A stretch of DNA of 64,000 bases, from the NCBI GenBank assembly GCA_032622095.1, contig CP136065.1:62973094-63037093 (forward strand), read 5' to 3'. Position 1 is the stretch's first letter, and each line of letters begins with the position of its first letter. Of the stretch, positions 61,101 to 64,000 are shown one piece after another. The notes under the pieces were generated by a model. That model was not told the origin of the DNA. It saw nothing but the letters and a program-made list of their open reading frames with translations, and searched no databases. This DNA is from Siphonodentalium dalli. Its lineage: Eukaryota; Mollusca; Scaphopoda; Gadilida; Siphonodentaliidae. Made by a program: the position numbers and the translations under genes.

Positions 61101-63507
61101 AGCACATGCATTTATAGAATATGGAAAGTGTTAAAGGGACATAGGGGGACTGATCGAGAATATCATAGAAATGGACATAGTACATAGTTATGTTTTGGCA
61201 TATGACGTTTAAAGGAAATCACATAATCCTGGCCCTTGTTAATGGGTCATTGAAAGTAAAGATATCAAAGACATTGAACAAATATCAGAATTAAGTGACA
61301 TATTGTACATGTATTTAACTGGTTATGTGAGGATAGTTTCATAATGTGTTATAATAACCTTCATTTAACTGTTTTGAACAGAGACTGATGTGTTATATGT
61401 ATTCTCCTATAACTGTTTGAGACATGAAACAATGTTATGTTTTGTTTTGGGTCAGCATTAGTTAAGGAATATGTCAAACAGATATGATACATTAAAGTAT
61501 CATATCGTGTTTACATGAAACTTCTATACTGAATGTAGTATTAAGTAGTAGCCTAGACTGATAATATATAATATACTTGGACTATATATATGTGTAATTT
61601 TGAAATGTAGAAATTTATATGTCACTCAATTTCGAGATTTGCTTGATGCTCTTTGATTTGTCGGTATATTTCACATAAATTTTCCCACCGACAGACCAGG
61701 AATCTTCGATGGTTGAGGATTCCTTTGTTTTTTTCAGGAGAGAACTGTTTATGTCTGTTAGGTCTTCCTTTATCACTATTCCCTGTCCCTTCAACAATTT
61801 TCTCTCTCGAATGACATCGTTCTTAGCTCTCCTAGAAATGAATTCGCATATCACGCTTCTTGGGTACTTTTGAGTTCCAGAAAATTTACCAATTCTGTGC
61901 GCGATACTAATGTCCCGCTGCTCTATTGGAAGATGAAGTCTGTCCTGCATAATTTTTACAAGTTTTTTCTCGCACTGGTCAATAGTTTCAGAGGCACTGT
62001 CATCGCTCACTCCAAAGACCCGAATACTGTCTTTTCTTGTTTGTTGCTCCAGTCGGTTGTTTTTTTCGGTCAAATCATTCATTTCATCTTTTAGCTGTCT
62101 GATCTCATTATTCCTGTCCTGGACCTCGCTTGTTAGTTGAGCCATCTTGCTATCCATTCGGTCCATTCTGGTTTCTGTGTCGAAGACCTTGCTGTCGCAG
62201 ACATCCTTCACTTCTTCTAATTTTTTATCGAACTCTCCCCTCAGGTTTGTTATGATACTGTTCAAACTGTCTGTTTTAACAAGGGGCTCTATGCTCTTCT
62301 CGAGGTCAGATTTTGTGACCAAATTGTCCAATTTCGCATTTATTTCAGCAAGCACTTTGCATATGTCAGAGCTACTAGTATCAGAAGGTGATTTCACAAA
62401 TGATATCTTTTGTTGTCCAGTGTCTGTCGATTTGAATTTCTTTGTTGGTGCAGATTTGCTTTTATCTTTCACTTTGTCTTTATTGATGCTGTCATCGCCA
62501 CTGGCGCTCGATGTAGAACTCGCTGGTGGTCGTTTATCTGGCATTGTGTTTACAGTGAAGTCATAAACAATACGTCGAAGTTGGGGAACGCGTTTTTCAG
62601 AGTGTTATTTTATGAATGATGAATAATTTGTTGGCACGAAATGTCAATACTTATATACATGATGTTGGTAGCAGCTCATTAAGTGTATGTTTGAAGTAGA
62701 TCGGCCAGTTATTATGGAGTTAACATAAATATCAATTCCCGCCGAAAAAAACCCGTGTTGTCTAGGCCGCCATTTTAACAGATATATGGACTCATATCAT
62801 ATGGACTCATATCACCACATTTCGTTATTTTATACTTTATCAATAATTGTGTCTTTCGTCTTACAGACTGCAAGGATTATTTCGACAGTGGGTCGGCAAC
62901 TGTTGCAGACGGGGTATACTTGATATCGCCAAATGGCACCACACAAATGGAAGCCTGGTGTGACATGACTAATGGCGGATGGACCGTGTTCCAGAAAAGA
63001 TTCGACGGCAGTGAAGACTTCCATCGCACATGGCACGAATATCGATTAGGATTTGGGGATCCCAACGGGGAACATTGGCTCGGCCTGAAACATGTTTATC
63101 AGCTGGCAACACTAGGCACCACAGTGTTGAGAATTCGGATGAAGCTATTCAGCAGTACTACTTGGAATGTTGTTACATACGACAGCTTCTCGTTGGGTCC
63201 ATGTGAAGATTGGTATCGACTGTCAGTTGGTATGGTGCATTTGGGGTATGGCTGTGATAGCCTGATACCAGTACACAATAGAATGCCCTTCTCGACATTT
63301 GACGTAAAATATCAGGCAGTACAACCGACCTGGGATTGTGGAGATGGGTGGTGGTACAACGTTTGCTGTGAAGCATGTCTAAACAGACCATACCTGCCAG
63401 CGCCGGGAACCTATAGCAATGATGGCGGAAGGTTCCTCACGTGGGAGTGCATAACAGGCTGGCACAACTCTCTCGAACAGACGGAAATGGCGTTCAAACG
63501 AATATAG
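39853..63507 (+). CDS. Gene B: secreted PAN/apple - mucin stalk - fibrinogen-like lectin (3 exons)
   Basis: Predicted exons 39853-40173, 47137-47458 and 62867-63507 join in phase 0 and phase 1 to give one 427-residue open frame. Same order as gene A, with a much shorter stalk (107 instead of 269 residues). Introns are about 7.0 and 15.4 kb; the second carries an intact LINE ORF2 and ORF1 in antisense plus a satellite. All splice sites are GT-AG and all three exons remain open, so the gene is probably functional in spite of the insertions. The likely role is extracellular ligand recognition, as for gene A. Confidence 0.8.
40388..40810. repeat. Perfect foldback: 136-bp inverted arms
   Basis: 40388-40523 is the exact reverse complement of 40675-40810; I find no mismatch. 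The loop and inner right arm hold a 21-bp minisatellite. It sits about 215 bp after the exon 1 donor of gene B. It has no transposase and no clear flanking duplication. Perfect arms mean very recent origin or ongoing homogenisation. Open frames rich in RRKRQ or FGALFVA are by-products of the repeat. Confidence 0.9.
40573..40698 (+). repeat. 21-bp minisatellite, about 6 copies
   Basis: Unit 'gcactttttgtcgctttcgg' plus one c, six consecutive copies, the first with one variant base. Inverted single units flank it on both sides (40497-40560 and 40830-40870). Because 21 is a multiple of three, each frame gives a seven-residue peptide repeat; no coding role is inferred. Confidence 0.9.
40960..42050 (+). 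pseudogene. Decayed LINE ORF2 (reverse transcriptase to C terminus)
   Basis: Plus-strand pieces in order: 'YTVPILKKQRADIKNYRHI' and 'EKVVLKQIGEFFNENKLLY' (RT fingers, 41000-41140), then 'RIGSRLSQFGSKTLENI' and 'ILPQYDYYDVVW' (RT C terminus, about 41530-41640), then 'TKGWTFMASVLSEAP' and 'FSDLKTYL' (41920-41990), the conserved tail of CR1/Jockey-like ORF2. The palm with YADD is missing or unrecognisable, and stops and shifts are frequent. A different family or copy from the intact LINE at 53228-56365. Confidence 0.65.
42051..43675 (+). other. Gene B intron 1 stretch without gene
   Basis: 42704-42750 has 'ttcaattaaattcaattctt', which on the minus strand looks like the AATTGAATT-type 3' end of a LINE, but no LINE body follows. 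The 95-residue minus-strand frame at 42067-42354 has no recognised domain. The remainder is blank. Confidence 0.4.
43676..44520 (+). mobile_element. Dispersed repeat ('actagcagattagcccgcca' head)
   Basis: The head resembles that at 44990. The body has two diverged copies of a segment with 'gccgacaaaaatattccccg', 'gaccgagatatcacccaagg' and 'gggtacccgtttcaaggtca', later 'aagatggcgtccaagatggc', and a tail 'ttcgagtctataaaggacac' with CA/TA words. Non-coding. 44521-44989 is partly another tail ending in 'caaaatatatagtataga'. Confidence 0.6.
44990..45640 (+). mobile_element. Dispersed repeat carrying a 122-bp tandem array
   Basis: Head 'actagcaggttagcccgcca' directly after a 'tatatagtataga' tail, tail 'aagtttcgtcccgatcggtc' with CA run. 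Its inside is an amplified version of the element at 30792-31175. The Arg/Ala-rich frames across it arise from the repeat. Confidence 0.7.
45111..45530 (+). repeat. 122-bp tandem repeat, about 3.5 copies
   Basis: The unit contains 'tttccgagatctcgtctgcg', 'catgcgctgcacgggcgtcg', 'ctcggcgacccgataaaatt', 'gcgcaagatacattcacata' and 'ttcaagtcgatagct'. Copies are nearly identical, with spacing 121-122. It is not CRISPR: no spacer structure and an animal genome. Confidence 0.9.
45641..47136 (+). other. End of gene B intron 1
   Basis: 45846-45915 is a truncated copy of the repeat at 30792. 46240-46335 is the partner of the conserved block at 10303. 46380-46700 aligns in patches with 10440-10740 ('tattgtaaaatatt-taataa' and 'tgaccataatc'). 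The splice acceptor 'tgtttcttag' closes the intron. No other gene is seen. Confidence 0.55.
46240..46335 (+). other. Conserved non-coding block in intron 1 (partner at 10303-10400)
   Basis: Shares 'gacattccgtttgg', 'tcgattccggaatt' and 'cagatgg-a--ggttttg' with gene A. One frame reads HSVWYRFRNCDNTDGTGFG before a stop, but the A copy is not open in that frame with similar residues, and the acceptor AG is missing here. Function unknown. Confidence 0.45.
47137..47458 (+). CDS. Gene B exon 2: short Thr-rich mucin-like stalk
   Basis: Follows acceptor 'tgtttcttag'; ends at AGA G before GTAACA; 322 nt, phase 0 in and phase 1 out. It reads RKDDRKASSAPPRTSIHVST, a Thr-rich middle of about 60 residues, and TTEMPICPVLPPQRVTQTFR. 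Ends and splice sites match gene A; the Pro-rich TDPPTT-type repeats of A are absent. Either A expanded or B contracted. The single cysteine before the FBG domain is conserved and could form an interchain bond, which is inference. Confidence 0.85.
47459..48790 (+). other. Start of gene B intron 2, homologous to 12860-14110
   Basis: Blocks shared with gene A intron 2 continue to about 48410. A 16-base C run lies at 47894-47909. The 134-residue minus-strand frame at 47794-48198 has no recognised domain and partly overlaps the shared intron blocks, so it is not called. 48411-48790 is blank. Confidence 0.55.
48791..50762 (+). pseudogene. Decayed LINE: zinc-knuckle ORF1 and start of ORF2 endonuclease
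   Basis: ATG 48791 opens MDEYKVSFIRTNTVSFAKSD, then frames shift through 'VHVTIKDAPVQMDDKSLISH' (RRM-like), a CCHC zinc knuckle C-R-V-C-R-K-Y-G-H-V-G-N-I-C (about 49345-49390) and a damaged second knuckle near 49590-49640. At 50636-50745 'LLSLNLCGLER' and 'LNYPEFIELLRQYEI' match the first motif of an apurinic-like LINE endonuclease. The copy is broken by many stops and is cut at the inserted MITE. Confidence 0.65.
50769..51130. mobile_element. piggyBac-like MITE with nested palindromes
   Basis: TTAA at 50765-50768 and 51131-51134 flanks the element; the ends ACCTTTACCCAA and (reverse) CCCTTTACCCAAT agree with piggyBac-type TTAA-CCC termini, and the inverted repeat extends to 'acggcc'. Inside, 50788-50838 is the exact reverse complement of 50938-50988, and each of these halves is itself a hairpin (27-bp perfect arms 50795-50821 and 50837-50863). 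No transposase. It was inserted into the decayed LINE. Confidence 0.7.
51240..51868 (+). pseudogene. LINE ORF2 C terminus and 3' end (probably same element as 48791)
   Basis: Residues like 'YRPWTINLISFWSKS' resemble the C-terminal 'eLgr-Pl---i--r---fW' motif of CR1-like ORF2, followed in another frame by 'LINSGNKRTLTNLAKFIKK'. The stretch ends in 'caataaattgaattgaattg', a typical short-repeat LINE tail. Same orientation as the ORF1/endonuclease relic upstream, so one element with a large internal deletion is likely. Confidence 0.5.
51870..51985 (+). mobile_element. Dispersed repeat copy, body only
   Basis: 'gctgtcattctcataca', 'catcacaaatgtcattctta' and 'atcagtggctcacaatgtcg' match the repeat at 14400-14500. 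Inserted directly at the LINE tail. 51986-52831 has no recognisable gene; short open frames there lack motifs. Confidence 0.5.
52832..56400 (-). mobile_element. LINE of the CR1/Jockey group, intact ORF2
   Basis: Minus-strand element: the 3' end at 52832 has a (TATCC)n tail and a 'ggggg-tgac' inverted stem loop in the 3' UTR (52920-52975), followed upstream by the complete ORF2. The 5' end is not clear; no ORF1 lies directly upstream, so the copy may be 5'-truncated just before ORF2. An uninterrupted long frame suggests a young insertion. It lies antisense within intron 2 of gene B. Confidence 0.85.
53228..56365 (-). CDS. LINE ORF2: endonuclease-reverse transcriptase
   Basis: 1045 residues without interruption. 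N-terminal CNEC motif (41-44); exonuclease-endonuclease-phosphatase domain about 62-285 with LNCRS (67-71), TE at 99-100, YRP (178-180), GDFN (211-214) and SDH (278-280); linker; reverse transcriptase about 570-810 with RPISILP (591-597), FLDLSKAFD (661-669), GVPQGSILGP (719-728) and YADD (749-752); C-terminal part with a Cys-rich end CNNQRCPDC. These are the catalytic residues needed for target-primed reverse transcription, so the protein is probably competent. The start ATG 56365 gives a normal length for the family. Retrotransposition acts in the nucleus on RNA bound by the protein. Confidence 0.92.
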   Translation of the reverse strand: MATHNINLSEVRDSDEYNFTMKWNEAEQENDDYLNSAINTCNECGYISPSHTIDQSNKKPKFSVFSLNCRSINANFDSLCNLLCDLKSNNNSFDVIALTETFKIRQASHFQIPGYHPMEFKCRADDDDGRGGVCLYIKDSIHYKNRPDLSEFIPHVIETIFVEINPGKNDSRIIGCVYRPNTAPKANIDQFLKKFDDILEKINNHKSYISGDFNIDLLNFNSHTKTNDFINNIFTRGFVPRITKPTRMTDHSATLIDNIYTNNLQGEYKSGIITCDVSDHFGIFYSESNQKRQNSPNNNETITNQRSFSPDNIIRFKNLLNSCTFDSVTSCRSVDQAYEIFLDIYMNAYELAFPIKSRHIPKKFIKREPWMTSGLIKSSIVKNQLYLRKLNKPTETNVNKYLSYRTLYNKLIRRSKNIYYTNILEVNKNNLKKTWEILKGALKINVNTNNNPKTFTENGIELENSKLISEKFNDFFSKIGRETSQLNEHENDSHFTEFLHNRKPDDITFKIIPTSIQEIILTCFSMTGKVSRDFNGISTKLIKETIEEIAPALLHIFNLSLKHGIVPNKMKISKVVPIPKNTTTHEISNYRPISILPAISKILEKIMHKRLLDFLNEQNILYKHQYGFRPHHSTFHPVLHLLDQVVSNNDKMTRDSTLALFLDLSKAFDTINHDILLHKLDHYGIRGTAYSWFQSYLQNRRQYVELNGNKSNLTEVTCGVPQGSILGPIIFLIYVNDMSNSTTMDILSYADDTTLVTGGKNGILVESYVNNELRNIFAWCCSNKLVINTKKSNYMLIHPENNDDKWNFIKVYLNNTELKKIGNLEHESSTKFLGIHIDENLTFKKHVSSVCSKMVNAIYHINKVKHFFPGSALKTLYYALIQSHLVYGVQIWGHVPAVKKIFMLQKRAIRVLCNKKYRSHTEPLFKKENILKIYDIHKVQAAVFMHDWYHMRLIESFTDMFTKRKNGPDTRQKHPLFLKKPRTSWSQQLPFHSYPTTWNNLDNEFTSYQSRHTFKRRVHADCIKKYAATIKCNNQRCPDCVVARQ
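56401..57800 (+). other. Gene B intron 2 between LINE ORF2 and the satellite
   Basis: No gene or known repeat is recognised. Short open frames on both strands have no motif. An AAAACAAA-type low-complexity run lies at 57720-57762. Confidence 0.4.
57801..61100 (+). repeat. Degenerate satellite-like array, units of about 130-250 bp
   Basis: The same ordered words return through about 3.3 kb: 'catcatgggatttgtataca', 'tgtgttgattcatttgtgca', 'tccaggtttaaagtg', 'cacatgccattcatgagac' and 'attttctataata'. Clear occurrences begin near 57820, 57978, 58321, 58732, 59624, 60310, 60480, 60740 and 60890. A higher-order pair containing 'gcgcgctgtcttaagagacg' appears at 59840 and 60120. Units are strongly diverged, so the array is old. 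A 22-base A run is at 59483-59504. No coding sequence. Confidence 0.8.
61615..62544 (-). CDS. LINE ORF1-type protein (coiled coil, RRM, C-terminal domain)
   Basis: 309 residues, open. Lys/Ser-rich N terminus (1-60), coiled coil about 95-170 with leucine/heptad pattern (MDSKMAQLTSEVQDRNNEIR), RRM-like domain from IRVFGVSDD (174) to about 245 including HRIGK and the strand SVICEFIS, then a C-terminal domain with LLKGQGIVIKEDLT (250-263) and SVGGKIYVKY (284-293). This is the layout of trimeric RNA-binding ORF1 proteins of CR1/L1-like LINEs. It ends 322 bp before exon 3 of gene B, antisense. No ORF2 follows; the intact ORF2 lies 5.2 kb away with the satellite between. It may be the ORF1 of that LINE separated by later events, or a solitary copy. 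Confidence 0.8.
   Translation of the reverse strand: MPDKRPPASSTSSASGDDSINKDKVKDKSKSAPTKKFKSTDTGQQKISFVKSPSDTSSSDICKVLAEINAKLDNLVTKSDLEKSIEPLVKTDSLNSIITNLRGEFDKKLEEVKDVCDSKVFDTETRMDRMDSKMAQLTSEVQDRNNEIRQLKDEMNDLTEKNNRLEQQTRKDSIRVFGVSDDSASETIDQCEKKLVKIMQDRLHLPIEQRDISIAHRIGKFSGTQKYPRSVICEFISRRAKNDVIRERKLLKGQGIVIKEDLTDINSSLLKKTKESSTIEDSWSVGGKIYVKYTDKSKSIKQISKLSDI
62545..62866 (+). other. End of gene B intron 2
   Basis: Includes a short direct repeat of 'atatggactcatatca' at 62786-62816 and the acceptor 'cgtcttacag' before the FBG exon. If the antisense ORF1 belongs to a LINE, its 5' UTR and promoter would lie here. Confidence 0.4.
62867..63507 (+). CDS. Gene B exon 3: fibrinogen C-terminal (FBG) domain
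   Basis: Acceptor 'gtcttacag', phase 1 entry, 641 nt to TAG, exactly the length of exon 3 of gene A through compensating two-codon indels near the start and at the Gly run before WWYN. Landmarks: DCKDYFDS, ADGVYLISPNG, CDMTNGGWTVFQKRFDGSED, GFGDPNGEHWLGLKHVYQLA, EDWYRLSVGM, FSTFD, GWWYN, TEMAFKRI. The calcium loop reads DVKYQ and has lost its second and third acidic residues. Beside the shared GPCEDW/GCDSL pair it has three cysteines in VCCEAC where A has a single one. A start codon inside the exon (62920) is not needed once the splice is accepted. Confidence 0.9.
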
Positions 63508-64000
63508 TTTGAGCGCCACAACAAAGTGATCTGACCGAGAAAACAATCACACATAAACAAGTTGTCATTGTCGTCTGGTTTCATTTAAAAAATAATGGGT
63601 ACTATCATAATTGACAAATTTCTTTTGAAGTTTTGAGGATATTGGAGACGGAGCATTGTTTGAGATGACGTGTCTAATTTGATGATGCAACAATCTCTTC
63701 TCTGCAAATGATGGTATGCCGTCGTGTGCTGGGTCGTTGACGTTATGGCCATTTTCCAGTGGAAAAATATAACGGGAATATCACGAAAATCATAAAACTG
63801 ACTCCGTTGAAAGAATGTTATCACTCACAATCGTGGAACATCATACACTGACTCTTTGAAACTTCGAGATACCGTAAATTGTTCCGATAGACCAATATCT
63901 GATTTCTGATGGCCGAAAAATAGTGTGCTAACGTAGGTCCGTACTCAGTACTGACATATAGCAGCCAAGGGGTTAAGTTGTACGGCATCCAATATGAGAC
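63508..64000 (+). other. 3' flank of gene B
   Basis: Loosely alignable to the gene A flank ('caagttg-cattg', 'gggtacta', 'gagatgacg'). No polyadenylation AATAAA is seen before the window ends, and no FBG exon fragments like those behind gene A appear in the 490 bases available. Confidence 0.45.

Noticed and set aside
53228-62544. ORF1 and ORF2 treated as one full-length LINE
   Set aside because: A 5.2-kb gap with an old satellite separates them; without a genomic consensus the link is not shown, so they are listed separately.
1-64000. tRNA, rRNA or other structured RNA genes
   Set aside because: No cloverleaf with conserved A and B boxes or rRNA segment was recognised by eye; a tRNAscan or Rfam search would be decisive.

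Overview
The window is animal nuclear DNA: AT-rich, intron-bearing, packed with LINE relics, MITEs, foldback elements and microsatellites, and with no operons or ribosome binding sites. Fibrinogen-like (FReD) lectin exons, CR1/Jockey-type LINEs, frequent ACATGTACATGTA-type words and a recurring 'caagggccataactctggta' word suggest a marine lophotrochozoan, most likely a mollusc. That last step is inference from memory of such genomes.

The only host genes I can support are two same-strand paralogues, A (4942-27626) and B (39853-63507). Each has three exons in the same order with the same intron phases (0, then 1). Exon 1 encodes a signal peptide and a PAN/apple-like Cys module, exon 2 a Thr/Pro-rich mucin-like stalk, and exon 3 a complete fibrinogen C-terminal (FBG) domain. 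The joins are in frame and predict secreted proteins of 596 aa (A) and 427 aa (B). Upstream DNA, intron pieces and 3' flanks are also alignable at an offset of about 35 kb. The region is therefore an old tandem duplication of roughly 35 kb, with most intronic DNA since replaced by mobile elements. Behind gene A lie three decayed copies of the 3' part of the FBG exon.

Layout: 1-3.3 kb holds a MITE, a tandemly duplicated hairpin module with CRE-like and octamer-like sites, and a LINE relic. 3.3-5.3 kb is the upstream region and exon 1 of A. 5.3-12 kb is intron 1 of A, with a foldback, AGGTCA-rich repeats and a transposase relic. 12.05-12.86 kb is the A stalk exon. 12.9-27 kb is intron 2 of A, with LINE relics, a Tc1-like MITE and tandem duplications. 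27-29.3 kb is the A FBG exon plus pseudo-exons. 29.6-31.9 kb is a head-to-tail chain of three repeats. 32-38.6 kb is intergenic with a decayed LINE ORF1. 38.6-40.2 kb is the upstream region and exon 1 of B. 40.2-47.1 kb is intron 1 of B, with a perfect 136-bp-arm foldback, a LINE relic and 122-bp tandem repeats. 47.14-47.46 kb is the short B stalk exon. 47.5-62.9 kb is intron 2 of B, with a decayed zinc-knuckle LINE, a piggyBac-like palindromic MITE, an intact antisense LINE ORF2, a degenerate satellite and an intact antisense LINE ORF1. 62.87-63.5 kb is the B FBG exon.

Inferred biology: A and B look like a small cluster of secreted pattern-recognition proteins, with a PAN module for protein or carbohydrate contact, a glycosylated spacer of variable length and an FBG lectin head. 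Exon joins, promoters and expression are predicted from sequence alone.
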